From positions 725,001 to 789,000 of the forward strand of contig NZ_CP100647.1 of the NCBI RefSeq assembly GCF_024266585.1: DNA of 64,000 bases, given 5' to 3'. This document shows positions 18,117 to 27,142 of the stretch, piece by piece. Source of the stretch: Xanthomonas sacchari (GTDB taxonomy: Bacteria; Pseudomonadota; Gammaproteobacteria; Xanthomonadales; Xanthomonadaceae). Under the pieces are notes generated by a model that was given only the letters and a program-made list of their open reading frames with translations, was not told the DNA's origin and ran no database searches. Made by a program: the position numbers and the translations under genes. Each line of letters begins with the position of its first letter. Position 1 is the stretch's first letter.

Positions 18117-19727
18117 ATGGCCCATTCGGCAGTCGATCACCACGACGAGCACGGGCATCAGCAGAGCTTCGTCGAGCGCTGGTTGTTCTCCACCAACCAC
18201 AAGGACATCGGCACGCTGTACCTGCTCTTCAGCTTCATCATGTTCATCGTCGGTGCCGCGATGAGCGTGATGATCCGCCTCGAACTTGCGCAACCGGGCC
18301 TGCAATACATCAAGCCCGAGCAGTTCAATCAGATGACCACCGTGCACGCGCTGGTGATGATCTTCGGCGGGGTGATGCCGGCCTTCGTCGGCCTGGCCAA
18401 CTGGATGATCCCGCTGCAGATCGGCGCGCCGGACATGGCGCTGCCGCGCATGAACAACTGGTCGTTCTGGCTGCTGCCGGTGGCGTTCAGCCTGTTGCTG
18501 CTGACCTTCTTTCTCCCGGGCGGCGCGCCGGCCGGCGGCTGGACCATGTATCCGCCGCTGATGCTGCAGGGCGGCTACAACGTCGCCTTCTCGGTGTTCG
18601 CCATCCACGTCGCCGGCATCAGCTCGATCATGGGCGCGATCAACATCATCGCCACCGTGCTCAACATGCGCGCGCCGGGCATCGACCTGCTGAAGATGCC
18701 GATCTTCTGCTGGGCCTGGCTGATCACCGCGTTCCTGCTGATCGCGGTGATGCCGGTGCTGGCCGGCGCGGTGACCATGCTGCTCACCGACAAGTTCTTC
18801 GGCACCTCGTTCTTCAACGCCGCCGGCGGCGGCGACCCGGTGATGTACCAGCACATCTTCTGGTTCTTCGGGCATCCCGAGGTCTACATCATGATCCTGC
18901 CGGCGTTCGGCGTGATCAGCGAAATCATCCCGACCTTCAGCCGCAAGCCGCTGTTCGGCTACCAGGCGATGGTCTACGCGATCGCGGCGATCGCGTTCCT
19001 GAGCTTCATCGTCTGGGCCCACCACATGTTCACCGTGGGCATGCCGTTGGGCGGCGAGATCTACTTCATGTTCGCCACGATGCTGATCTCCATCCCCACC
19101 GGGGTGAAGGTGTTCAACTGGGTCAGCACCATGTGGCAGGGCTCGATGACCTTCGAGGCGCCGATGCTGTGGGCCATCGCCTTCGTCATCCTGTTCACCA
19201 TCGGCGGCTTCTCGGGCCTGATGCTGGCGATCGTGCCGGCCGACTTCCAGTACCACGACACCTACTTCGTGGTCGCGCACTTCCACTACGTGCTGGTCAC
19301 CGGTGCGGTGTTCGCGCTGATCGCGGCGGTGTACTACTGGTGGCCGAAGTGGACCGGGCGCATGTACAGCGAGCGCTGGGCCAAGTTCCATTTCTGGTGG
19401 ACGATGCTGTTCGTCAACCTGCTGTTCTTCCCGCAGCACTTCCTCGGCCTGGCCGGCATGCCGCGGCGCATCCCCGACTACAACGTGGTGTTCGCCGACT
19501 GGAACCTGGTCAGCTCGATCGGCGCGTTCGGCATGTTCGTCACCCCGTTCCTGATGGCCGGCATCCTGCTGGCGTCGCTGCGCAACGGCGCGCGCGCCAA
19601 GGCGCGCGCGTGGGAAGGCGCGCGCGGCCTGGAGTGGACGGTGCCGTCGCCGGCGCCGGCGCACACGTTCACCCTGCCGCCGGTGATCAAGCCCGGCGAC
19701 CTGGCCCACGACGACATCAGCCACTGA
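18117..19727 (+). CDS. ctaD: Cytochrome c oxidase subunit I (aa3 type)
   Basis: 536 aa with 12 transmembrane helices. Heme-copper ligands are visible: HPEVYI (CuB His cross-linked to Tyr), the HH pair of AHHMFTVGM, and HFHYVL for hemes a3 and a. The catalytic core reduces O2 to water and pumps protons. 31 bp separate it from ctaC, and its TGA overlaps the ATG of the next small gene. Confidence 0.98.
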   Translation: MAHSAVDHHDEHGHQQSFVERWLFSTNHKDIGTLYLLFSFIMFIVGAAMSVMIRLELAQPGLQYIKPEQFNQMTTVHALVMIFGGVMPAFVGLANWMIPLQIGAPDMALPRMNNWSFWLLPVAFSLLLLTFFLPGGAPAGGWTMYPPLMLQGGYNVAFSVFAIHVAGISSIMGAINIIATVLNMRAPGIDLLKMPIFCWAWLITAFLLIAVMPVLAGAVTMLLTDKFFGTSFFNAAGGGDPVMYQHIFWFFGHPEVYIMILPAFGVISEIIPTFSRKPLFGYQAMVYAIAAIAFLSFIVWAHHMFTVGMPLGGEIYFMFATMLISIPTGVKVFNWVSTMWQGSMTFEAPMLWAIAFVILFTIGGFSGLMLAIVPADFQYHDTYFVVAHFHYVLVTGAVFALIAAVYYWWPKWTGRMYSERWAKFHFWWTMLFVNLLFFPQHFLGLAGMPRRIPDYNVVFADWNLVSSIGAFGMFVTPFLMAGILLASLRNGARAKARAWEGARGLEWTVPSPAPAHTFTLPPVIKPGDLAHDDISH

Positions 19728-19858
19728 TGACCGCGCAACCGCCGCTCGACGACCTGGTCCTGCGCCGCAAGCGTGCGGCGCGCACCGCGCTGGTGGTCGG
19801 CGCGGTGGCGCTGGCGATCTACGTCGGCTTCATCCTGTCGGGGGTGCTGGGCCTATGA
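19727..19858 (+). CDS. 43-aa single-span protein, cytochrome oxidase small assembly protein
   Basis: 43 aa: a basic N-terminal part (VLRRKRAARTA) and one transmembrane helix (about residues 21-42). The start ATG overlaps the ctaD stop by one base, and its stop overlaps the ctaG start (ATGA), so all three genes are translationally coupled. Small proteins of this kind between ctaD and ctaG are annotated as oxidase small assembly proteins in related bacteria; the mechanism is not known. Too short for most gene finders. Confidence 0.8.
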   Translation: MTAQPPLDDLVLRRKRAARTALVVGAVALAIYVGFILSGVLGL

Positions 19859-20445
19859 ACGCGCCGGCGCCGCAGGTGCACAGCAGCGCCGGGCTGTTCA
19901 AGCTGGTCGGCGTGGCGCTGGCGGTGTTCCTGCTGACCTTCTCGCTGGTGCCGCTGTACCGCATCGCCTGCGAGAAGGTGTTCGGCGTGCGCCTGGAGCG
20001 CGGCCCGGGCGAAGGCCCGCAGGCCGGCAAGTCGCTGGCCGGCAAGCGCACGGTCACGGTGCAGTTCGATGGCGGGGTGAACTCCAAGCTGCCGTGGTCG
20101 TTCCATCCGGAGCAACTGACCATGCAGGTGGTGCCGGGCGAGCTCAACGAGGCGCTGTACTACGCGCACAACGACGGCGCGCATGCCATCGTCGGCAGCG
20201 CGGTGCCGTCGGTGGCGCCGGCGCGCGCCTCCGGCTACTTCACCAAGACCGAGTGTTTCTGCTTCACCGCGCAGACCCTGCAGGCCGGCGAGAAACGCGA
20301 CATGCCGGTGCGCTTCATCGTCGACCGCAATCTGCCCAGCGACATCAGCACCATCACCCTGTCCTACACCTTCTACAAGAACGATGCGCTGAGCGCGGAA
20401 CTGGGATCGCCGAAACTGGCCGGTTCCGCGCGCTCGGCTCCCTGA
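19855..20445 (+). CDS. ctaG: Cytochrome c oxidase assembly protein CtaG (Cox11)
   Basis: 196 aa. One N-terminal transmembrane anchor (about residues 15-35) and a periplasmic Cox11 domain with the copper-binding ECFCFTAQTL motif. It delivers copper to the CuB site of subunit I. The start overlaps the preceding stop by 4 bp. Confidence 0.96.
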   Translation: MNAPAPQVHSSAGLFKLVGVALAVFLLTFSLVPLYRIACEKVFGVRLERGPGEGPQAGKSLAGKRTVTVQFDGGVNSKLPWSFHPEQLTMQVVPGELNEALYYAHNDGAHAIVGSAVPSVAPARASGYFTKTECFCFTAQTLQAGEKRDMPVRFIVDRNLPSDISTITLSYTFYKNDALSAELGSPKLAGSARSAP

Positions 20446-20455
20446 CCCGACCGGA

Positions 20456-21346
20456 ATGCCTGCCATGGCCCAGCCCAGCACCGACGCCACCGCCAACGCC
20501 TATTACGTGCCCAGCCAGAGCCGCTGGCCGTTCATCGGCTCGATCGCGATGTTCGTGACCATGATCGGCGTGGCCAGTTGGCTCAACGACGCGTCCTGGG
20601 GCAAGTGGACCTTCTTCACCGGCATCGCGATGCTGGTGGCGACGCTGTTCATGTGGTTCGGCGATGTGATCCGCGAATCGATCGCCGGGCACTACAACCG
20701 CCAGGTCGACGTGTCGTTCCGCATGGGCATGGTGTGGTTTATCTTCTCCGAGGTGATGTTCTTCGGCGCCTTCTTCGGCGCGCTGTTCTACACCCGCAGC
20801 TTCATCCTGCCGTGGCTGGGCGGCGAGGGCGACGGGGTGATGACCAATGCGCTGCTGTGGGACGGCTACTCGGCGGCCTGGCCGACCAACGGCCCGGGCG
20901 GCATCGGCGGCCAGTTCCAGACCATCCCGGCGTGGGGCCTGCCGTTGATCAACACGCTGATCCTGCTCAGTTCCGGCGTGACCCTGACCATCGCCCACCA
21001 CGCGCTCAAGGCCGGCCATCGCACCCGGCTGATGGTGTTCCAGGCGCTAACCGTGGTGCTCGGCTGCACCTTCCTGTACTTCCAGGCCGAGGAGTACACG
21101 CATGCCTACAAGGAGCTCAACCTGACCCTGGGGTCGGGCATCTACGGCTCCACCTTCTTCATGCTCACCGGCTTCCACGGTGCGCACGTGCTGCTGGGCA
21201 CGATCATGCTGCTGGTGATGCTGCTGCGGATCACCCGCGGGCACTTCAGCCGCGACAACCACTTCGCCTTCGAAGCGGCGGCGTGGTACTGGCACTTCGT
21301 CGACGTGGTGTGGCTGGCGTTGTTCCTGTTCGTCTATGTGCTTTGA
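20456..21346 (+). CDS. ctaE: Cytochrome c oxidase subunit III
   Basis: 296 aa, seven transmembrane helices, with the family segments YYVPSQSRWPF at the N-terminus, GFHGAHVLLGTI and WYWHFVDVVWLALF at the C-terminus. It stabilises the core complex. 10 bp after ctaG. The starting ATG at 20465 (MAQPS) is an alternative to that at 20456 (MPAMAQ). A GGGAAT-type inverted repeat lies immediately after the stop. Confidence 0.97.
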   Translation: MPAMAQPSTDATANAYYVPSQSRWPFIGSIAMFVTMIGVASWLNDASWGKWTFFTGIAMLVATLFMWFGDVIRESIAGHYNRQVDVSFRMGMVWFIFSEVMFFGAFFGALFYTRSFILPWLGGEGDGVMTNALLWDGYSAAWPTNGPGGIGGQFQTIPAWGLPLINTLILLSSGVTLTIAHHALKAGHRTRLMVFQALTVVLGCTFLYFQAEEYTHAYKELNLTLGSGIYGSTFFMLTGFHGAHVLLGTIMLLVMLLRITRGHFSRDNHFAFEAAAWYWHFVDVVWLALFLFVYVL

Positions 21347-21350
21347 GGGC

Positions 21351-21443
21351 GGGGAATAGGGAATCGGGAATGGGGAATCGCAAGAGCGGCTTTCGCTTGC
21401 GCTTCTGATTTGCCGATTCTCTTTTCCCGATTCCCCATTCCCG
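21351..21443. repeat. GGGAATCGGGAATGG-type inverted repeat element
   Basis: The left arm at 21351-21380 has four 'gggaat' hexamers (ggggaatagggaatcgggaa...). The right arm at about 21411-21443 is the near reverse complement (gattctcttttcccgattcc...). The centre carries 'gagcggctttcgcttgc'. A second copy of the same architecture lies at 35941-36038, again in an intergenic gap. Confidence 0.85.
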
Positions 21444-21448
21444 GCTTC

Positions 21449-21667
21449 TCAGCGCCCGAGCCCGTGTGGCTTGATCGTGCCGGTATAGATGCCCAGGATG
21501 ACCAACAGGATCAGGCACACCGACAGGCCGATGCGCCAGGTCAATGCGTTCACCGTGCGCTTGCTCTGGCCGCGGTCCACCAACAGGTAGTACAGGCCGG
21601 CGCCCAGGTTCCACAGGATGAGCAGCAGGAACGCGACGATCAGCAAGGTCTTCAGCGAGTCGTTCAT
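21449..21667 (-). CDS. DUF2909 family twin-transmembrane protein
   Basis: 72 aa with two transmembrane helices (about residues 7-30 and 43-62) joined by a short basic loop (DRGQSKRT). This matches the small DUF2909 proteins found beside Surf1 in oxidase clusters. It is on the opposite strand to the rest of the cluster and is divergent from surf1, its ATG lying 30 bp from that of surf1. Function unknown; an accessory role in oxidase assembly is inferred from context. Confidence 0.82.
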   Translation of the reverse strand: MNDSLKTLLIVAFLLLILWNLGAGLYYLLVDRGQSKRTVNALTWRIGLSVCLILLVILGIYTGTIKPHGLGR

Positions 21668-21697
21668 GGGCGTCTCGGCACATGGTGTGTCCGCATT

Positions 21698-22456
21698 ATG
21701 ACCCTCGCCGCTGCCCCGCGCGTGGGCGTGCGCCGGCGCATGCCGTTGTGGCTGGGGTGGAGCGTGGCGTTGGCAGTGGCGCTGGGCTTCTGCGCGCTGG
21801 GCCGCTGGCAGTTGCAGCGCATGCACGAGAAGCAGGCGCTGCTGGCGCAGGCGGCGCATGTGCGCGATCGCCCGCAGGCGCTGGCCGATGCGCTGCGCGC
21901 GGCGCCGCCGGGGCAACTGCGCTGGGTGCATGGCGCCGGCCGCTTCCTGCCCGGGCAGATCCTGCTCGACAACCAGCTGCGGCAGGGCCGCAGCGGGGTG
22001 AAGGTGTACCAGCCGTTCCTGCCTGACGGCGCCGCGGCGCCGTTGCTGGTGGAACTGGGCTGGCTGCCGCTGCCGGCCGACCGCGCGCTGCCGGCGCCGA
22101 CCGCGCTGCAGGGCCGCTATAAGCTGGTCGGCCTGCTTGCGCCGGCACCGTCGCACGGCCTGGTGCTGGGGCCGGCCCTGGTCGCGGCGCCGTCGCCGCA
22201 GCGCTGGCTGGCGATGCGCATCGAGCCGGCGGCGATCGGCGAGGCGCTGGGCCGCCGCGACATTTTGTCGCAGGTGCTGCGCCTGGATCCGGCCCTGCCG
22301 TTGGGCTATCCGCGCGACCTGGATCTGCTGCCGAACACGCTGCCGCCCGAGCGCCACTTGGGTTACGCGGTGCAATGGTTCGGCTTGGCGCTGGCGGTGC
22401 TGGTCACCGCGGGGCTGCTCAGTTGGCGCGCGCGCAGGGGACGGGGCGGGCGCTGA
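21698..22456 (+). CDS. SURF1 family cytochrome oxidase assembly protein
   Basis: 252 aa. N-terminal transmembrane helix with the SURF1 signature LGRWQLQRMHEK, a periplasmic domain with RFLPGQILLDNQLR and the QPFL block, and a C-terminal transmembrane helix after HLGYAVQWFGLA. SURF1 helps insert heme a into subunit I. The ATG at 21698 was chosen as the first Met before the N-terminal helix; the same frame is open further upstream through the repeat element. Confidence 0.93.
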   Translation: MTLAAAPRVGVRRRMPLWLGWSVALAVALGFCALGRWQLQRMHEKQALLAQAAHVRDRPQALADALRAAPPGQLRWVHGAGRFLPGQILLDNQLRQGRSGVKVYQPFLPDGAAAPLLVELGWLPLPADRALPAPTALQGRYKLVGLLAPAPSHGLVLGPALVAAPSPQRWLAMRIEPAAIGEALGRRDILSQVLRLDPALPLGYPRDLDLLPNTLPPERHLGYAVQWFGLALAVLVTAGLLSWRARRGRGGR

Positions 22457-22483
22457 GCGCGCGCGCATGAGAAAATCCCCGGC

Positions 22484-23059
22484 ATGAATGCTCCCATCCC
22501 GGCCCCGCGCCCGGCGGCCGCACGCGGCCGTTGGCCGCTGATCGCGTTGTTCGTGCTGTTCTTCGGCTCGATGCTGGTCGCCGGCGCCTTGCGTTTCTCC
22601 GGCTGGCAGCCGGCCGCCAGCCGCAACCACGGCGAACTGCTGCAGCCGCCGGCCGACCTGCGCGCGCTGCAGCCGCGGCTGGCCGATGGCCGCGGCTACG
22701 CCTGGGAACCGCAGCGGCGGCTGTGGCGCATCGCGCTGGCGCCGCCGGCCGAGTGCGGCAGCGCCTGCGATGCGCTGGCGCGCGATCTGGACAAGGTCTG
22801 GCAACTGTTCGGCCACGATGCCGACCACGTGCAGATCCTGTGGATCGGCACGCCGCCGGCCGCGGCGCAGGCGCTGCCGCAGGTGCGGGCGCTGCGCCCG
22901 GACCCGGCGCTGCTGGCGGCGCTGCCGCGGGTGCGCGATGCGGCCGGGGTGCCGGTCTATGTCATTGATCCAAACGGTTTCGTGGTGCTGCGCTATGCCC
23001 CCGGGTTCGACCCGGCCGGGCTGCGCGCGGACCTGGCGAAACTGCTGAAACTCCTGTGA
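22484..23059 (+). CDS. Membrane-anchored Sco/thioredoxin-like protein
   Basis: 191 aa. One transmembrane helix (about 19-36), then a domain with C91-x3-C95 (ECGSAC), the spacing of Sco copper chaperones, and GVPVYVIDPNGFVVLRY near the end, a thioredoxin-fold cis-Pro region. The usual Sco His is not evident, so it may be a thiol-redox helper rather than a copper donor. The protein lies between surf1 and ctaA, 10 bp before ctaA, which supports a part in CuA maturation. Confidence 0.75.
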   Translation: MNAPIPAPRPAAARGRWPLIALFVLFFGSMLVAGALRFSGWQPAASRNHGELLQPPADLRALQPRLADGRGYAWEPQRRLWRIALAPPAECGSACDALARDLDKVWQLFGHDADHVQILWIGTPPAAAQALPQVRALRPDPALLAALPRVRDAAGVPVYVIDPNGFVVLRYAPGFDPAGLRADLAKLLKLL

Positions 23060-23069
23060 GCCGCTCCCT

Positions 23070-24233
23070 ATGACCTTGTTCGCGCGCCCGGCGCTGTTCC
23101 GGCATTTCCACCGCATGGCCTGGCTGGCGGCGCTGTTCACCGCCAGCACCATCATGTTCGGTTCGTTCGTGCGCCTGTCCGATGCGGGCATGAGCTGCCC
23201 GGACTGGCCGACCTGCTACGGGCGCATCACCTGGCCGCAGACCAGCGCCGAAGCCGACACCCATGCCGCCAGCAAGATCCGGCCGCTGGAGACGCACAAG
23301 GCCTGGCGCGAGCAGATCCACCGCTTCCTGGCCGGCGCGCTGGGCGTGGAGGTGCTGGTGCTGTCGCTGCTGGCGGCGCGCCGGCGCCGGCTCGGCATCG
23401 CCCAGATCGTGACGGCGGCGGTGCTGGTGGCGCTGTCGATCCCGCTGTACATGTCCGGCTGGCCGGGGCTGGCGATGCTGGTGGCGGTCGGCGGCGAGGC
23501 GATCCTGCTGCTGGCGGCGCTGCGCTGGTCCAACGACGACCTGGCCCGGGCGGCGGTGCTGACCCTGTCGGTGGTGATCTTCCAGGCCTTGCTGGGCATG
23601 TGGACGGTGACCCTGCTGCTCAAGCCGATCGTGGTGATGGGGCACCTGCTGGGCGGCCTGCTGATGTTCTCGCTGCTGGTGTGGATGGCCTGGCGCGCCA
23701 CCCACCTGCCGATCACCCTGGCCGATGCGCCGCGCCTGAAGTGGCTGCTGCGCCTGGGCGTGGCGGTGCTGGTGCTGCAGATCGCGCTGGGCGGCTGGGT
23801 CAGCGCCAACTACGCGGCGCTGGCCTGCGGCGGCGGCAGCTGGTCGGCCGACAACTTCCCGCGCTGCGTCAGCCAGTGGTGGCCGCCGCACGATTTCCGC
23901 GAGGGCTTCACCCTGTGGCGCGGCATCGGCGTGGACTACGAAGGCGGCGTGCTCGACGGCGCGGCGCGCATCGCCATCCAGATGGCGCACCGGATGATGG
24001 CGCTGGTGGTGGCGGCCTACCTGTTGTGGCTGAGCTGGCGCCTGAGCCGCACGCCGGGCATGCGCGGCTGGGCGGCCGCGCTGGCGCTGCTGCTGGTCGC
24101 GCAGGTGTGCCTGGGCATCCTCAACGTCAAGCTGGCGCTGCCCTTGCCGGTGGCGGTGCTGCACAACGCCGGCGCGGTGGCGCTGCTGTTCGTGCTGGTG
24201 TCGCTGCTGGCGCGCTTGCGGGCGCCGCAATGA
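23070..24233 (+). CDS. ctaA: Heme A synthase (COX15/CtaA)
   Basis: 387 aa, eight predicted transmembrane helices. Carries [22 protein letters not shown] and EQIHR near the N-terminus, and [12 protein letters not shown] for the second heme-binding half. It oxidises the C8 methyl of heme O to heme A. Its stop overlaps the ctaB start (ATGA). Confidence 0.96.
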   Translation: MTLFARPALFRHFHRMAWLAALFTASTIMFGSFVRLSDAGMSCPDWPTCYGRITWPQTSAEADTHAASKIRPLETHKAWREQIHRFLAGALGVEVLVLSLLAARRRRLGIAQIVTAAVLVALSIPLYMSGWPGLAMLVAVGGEAILLLAALRWSNDDLARAAVLTLSVVIFQALLGMWTVTLLLKPIVVMGHLLGGLLMFSLLVWMAWRATHLPITLADAPRLKWLLRLGVAVLVLQIALGGWVSANYAALACGGGSWSADNFPRCVSQWWPPHDFREGFTLWRGIGVDYEGGVLDGAARIAIQMAHRMMALVVAAYLLWLSWRLSRTPGMRGWAAALALLLVAQVCLGILNVKLALPLPVAVLHNAGAVALLFVLVSLLARLRAPQ

Positions 24234-25123
24234 GCGCGCGCGGCGTCCATTGGCGCGACTACTGGGACCTGACCAAGCCCAAGGTGGTGGCGCTGATCGT
24301 GTTCACCGCCCTGGTCGGGATGTGCCTGGCGATCCCGGGGTTGCCGACCTGGGCGCAGGTGCGCACCGGTCTGCTCGGCTTCTTCGGCATCTGGCTGGCG
24401 GCCTCGGCGGCGGCGGCGATCAACCAACTGCTGGACGCGCGCATCGACGCGCAGATGGCGCGCACCTCCTGGCGCCCGCTGGTGGTGGGCAAGGTGCTGC
24501 CGTGGCAGGTGCTGCTGTTCGCGGCCTTGCTGACCGCGCTGTCGATGACCGTGCTGGTGGTGTGGGTCAACTGGATCACCGCGGTGCTGACCTTCGCCTC
24601 GCTGATCGGCTATGCGGTGATCTATACGGTGTTCCTCAAGCGCACCACGCCGCAGAACATCGTCATCGGCGGCCTGGCCGGGGCGGCGCCGCCGCTGCTG
24701 GGCTGGGCCGCGATCACCGGCATGCAGGGCCAGTGGGACTGGGCCTACGCCTCGTTGCTGGTGCTGATCATCTTCGTGTGGACGCCGCCGCACTTCTGGG
24801 CGCTGGCGATCTTCCGCCGCGCCGACTACGCCAAGGCCTCGATCCCGATGCTGCCGGTCACCCACGGCGTGGCGCACACCCGCCGGCAGATCCTGGTGTA
24901 CACGGTGCTGCTGGTGGTGGTGACGCTGCTGCCGGTGGCGGTGGGCATGAGCGGAGTGTTCTACCTCGGCGGCACCCTGGTGCTGGACGCGGTGTTCCTC
25001 TGGTACGCCTGGCGCATGCTCGACCCGCCGGACGAGATGTTCTCGATGCGCATGTTCGGCTATTCCATCGTGTACCTGATGGCGCTGTTCGCCTTCCTGC
25101 TGGTCGACCACTGGATCGCCTGA
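24230..25123 (+). CDS. ctaB: Protoheme IX farnesyltransferase (heme O synthase)
   Basis: 297 aa UbiA-family membrane prenyltransferase. The first Asp-rich motif is [15 protein letters not shown]; the second region has [16 protein letters not shown], and [11 protein letters not shown] is diagnostic for heme O synthase. The start overlaps ctaA by 4 bp, the correct boundary because upstream frame extension runs antisense-like through ctaA. It is the last gene of the oxidase cluster. Confidence 0.97.
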   Translation: MSARGVHWRDYWDLTKPKVVALIVFTALVGMCLAIPGLPTWAQVRTGLLGFFGIWLAASAAAAINQLLDARIDAQMARTSWRPLVVGKVLPWQVLLFAALLTALSMTVLVVWVNWITAVLTFASLIGYAVIYTVFLKRTTPQNIVIGGLAGAAPPLLGWAAITGMQGQWDWAYASLLVLIIFVWTPPHFWALAIFRRADYAKASIPMLPVTHGVAHTRRQILVYTVLLVVVTLLPVAVGMSGVFYLGGTLVLDAVFLWYAWRMLDPPDEMFSMRMFGYSIVYLMALFAFLLVDHWIA

Positions 25124-25209
25124 GTCGTTCAGGTTCCCCGCCCAAGTGTTGCCAGTCGCGGTCGCTATCGAGCGAACGACCAAAATCGGCAAAGCCGCGG
25201 GAGGCAGGT

Positions 25210-26946
25210 ATGTGGGGCAAGAGCAAGCAAGACGCGATGAAGCTGCAGGCAACCCTGGAGCGCCTGCGCGAGGCCGAGGCCGAACGTGACCGCGCCCGTG
25301 CACAGGCCGACAGCGCCCGCGCCGATCTGGACTATCTGCGCGGCCGTTTCGACTTGGTCACCTCCGCGACCACCGACGGCCTGTGGGAGATGAGCGTGAT
25401 CGCCGGCGATCCGATCAATCCGTCCAACGAATTCTGGTGGTCCTCGCAGTTCCGCGCGATGCTGGGCTTCTCCTCCGAGCTGGACTTCCCCAACGTGCTC
25501 GATAGCTGGGCCTCGCGGCTGCACCCGGAGGACAAGCAGGCCACGCTGGACGCGTTCGCCGCGCACCTGGCCGACCGCAGCGGCCAGACCCCGTACGACG
25601 TGGAGTATCGGCTGCAGCTGAAGAACGGCCAGTACCGCTGGTTCCGCGCGCTCGGCACCACCCAGCGCGATCCCCAGGGCACGCCGCTGCGCGTGGCCGG
25701 CGCGCTCACCGATATCACCGAGCGGCGCGAGCGCGAGGCGTTCCTGGACGTGGTCCTGACCCGCTTCGAACTGGGCGCGGACATGCTAAACGACGGCCTG
25801 TGGGACATGAGCGTGATCGCCGGCGATCCGATCAATCCGTCCAACGAGTTCTGGTGGTCGCCGCAGTTCCGCTCGCTGCTGGGGTTCGCCTCGGAGGCCG
25901 AGTTCCCCAACGTGCTCGACAGCTGGTCCTCGCGCCTGCATCCGGAGGACGCGCAGGTCGCGCTCAACGCGTTCGCCGCGCACCTCAACGACCGCACCGG
26001 CCGCACCGGCTTCGACGTCGAGTACCGCTTGCGGCTGAAGAATGGCGAGTACCGCTGGTTCCGCGCACGCGGCCTGACCAAGCGCGCCGCCGATGGCACC
26101 CCGCTGCGCGCGGTCGGCGCCTTGCTGGACATCCACGCCGCGCGCCAGCTCGGCGAAGCCGCGCACACCCTGCAGACCGCGGCGGCGGAAATGGTCGACG
26201 ACAACAGCGACCTGGCCCGGCGCACCGAGCAGCAGGCGGCGGCCCTGGAAGAGGCGGCCAGCTCGATGGAGGAGATCACCGGCACCGTGCAGCGCAACGT
26301 CGAGCACGTCGGCCACGCCAACCGGCTGGTGGACGGCGCCAGCGACGTCGCCCAGCGCGGCGGCGAGGTGGTGCGCGACGTGGTCCAGACCATGGCCGGC
26401 ATCGAGAGCGCGTCGCGCAAGATCGCCGACATCATCAGCGTCATCGACGGCATCGCCTTCCAGACCAACATCCTGGCCCTCAACGCGGCGGTGGAAGCCG
26501 CGCGTGCCGGCGAGCAGGGCCGCGGCTTCGCCGTGGTCGCCACCGAAGTGCGCAGCCTGGCCCAGCGCTGCGCCGACGCGGCCAAGGAAGTGCGCGGCCT
26601 GATCGCCGGGTCCAGCGAGCAGGTCGATCGCGGCTCGGCGCTGGTCGCGCGCGCCGGCGCCACCATGGAAGAACTGCTCGGCTCGGTGCGCGAAGTGCAG
26701 CGGATCATGACCGACATCGCCGGCGCCAGCCGCGAGCAGAGCGCCGGCATCGGCCAGGTCAATCAGATCGTGGTGCAGATGGACACGGCCACGCAGCAGA
26801 ACGCGGCGCTGGTCGAAAAAATGGCCGAGGCCGCGCGCGCGCTGGAAGGACAGGCGCAGGGCCTGAACGCGCATACCGGCAGCGGCCGCCGCCCCGGCAG
26901 CCAGGGCGCCGGCCAGCCGGCGGCGCCGGTCCGCGTGGCGGCCTGA
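25210..26946 (+). CDS. Soluble methyl-accepting chemotaxis protein with two tandem PAS domains
   Basis: 578 aa with no transmembrane segment or HAMP domain, hence cytoplasmic. An N-terminal coiled coil (about 10-50) precedes two PAS domains whose cores begin at Trp 59 and 198 and share long identical stretches ([16 protein letters not shown] in both). The C-terminal half is an MCP signalling domain with the hairpin tip [20 protein letters not shown]. The last residues have no CheR-binding pentapeptide. Start at 25210 (MWGKSKQD) behind 'gaggcagg'. PAS may bind FAD, heme or small ligands; the stimulus is unknown. Confidence 0.92.
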   Translation: MWGKSKQDAMKLQATLERLREAEAERDRARAQADSARADLDYLRGRFDLVTSATTDGLWEMSVIAGDPINPSNEFWWSSQFRAMLGFSSELDFPNVLDSWASRLHPEDKQATLDAFAAHLADRSGQTPYDVEYRLQLKNGQYRWFRALGTTQRDPQGTPLRVAGALTDITERREREAFLDVVLTRFELGADMLNDGLWDMSVIAGDPINPSNEFWWSPQFRSLLGFASEAEFPNVLDSWSSRLHPEDAQVALNAFAAHLNDRTGRTGFDVEYRLRLKNGEYRWFRARGLTKRAADGTPLRAVGALLDIHAARQLGEAAHTLQTAAAEMVDDNSDLARRTEQQAAALEEAASSMEEITGTVQRNVEHVGHANRLVDGASDVAQRGGEVVRDVVQTMAGIESASRKIADIISVIDGIAFQTNILALNAAVEAARAGEQGRGFAVVATEVRSLAQRCADAAKEVRGLIAGSSEQVDRGSALVARAGATMEELLGSVREVQRIMTDIAGASREQSAGIGQVNQIVVQMDTATQQNAALVEKMAEAARALEGQAQGLNAHTGSGRRPGSQGAGQPAAPVRVAA

Positions 26947-26962
26947 TCGGGAGCGCTCGAGG

Positions 26963-26987
26963 CACCGGCGCGTCTTGCGCGCCGGTG
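26963..26987. terminator. Strong hairpin after chemoreceptor gene
   Basis: A 10-bp perfect stem (caccggcgcg / cgcgccggtg) around tcttg, 17 bases after the stop codon. It lacks a T tract, so it may only stabilise the 3' end of the message or assist Rho. Confidence 0.4.
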
Positions 26988-27142
26988 GCGTAAGACGGCG
27001 CGGGACAACCGCGCCGCGGCGACCTCGGCGAGCCGATGCCGGCGTCGCGGCTGGCGTCGTGGCTGGCGGCGCCTTGGTGCTGCGGTCGGCGAATGCCGAT
27101 GATGCCTGGCGCTGTCGTCGCGGTCGCGCCTCCCTGGCGGCC

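Noticed and set aside
17850-19724. 624-codon minus-strand frame over ctaD
   Set aside because: His/Asp/Arg-rich shadow of the oxidase subunit I gene.
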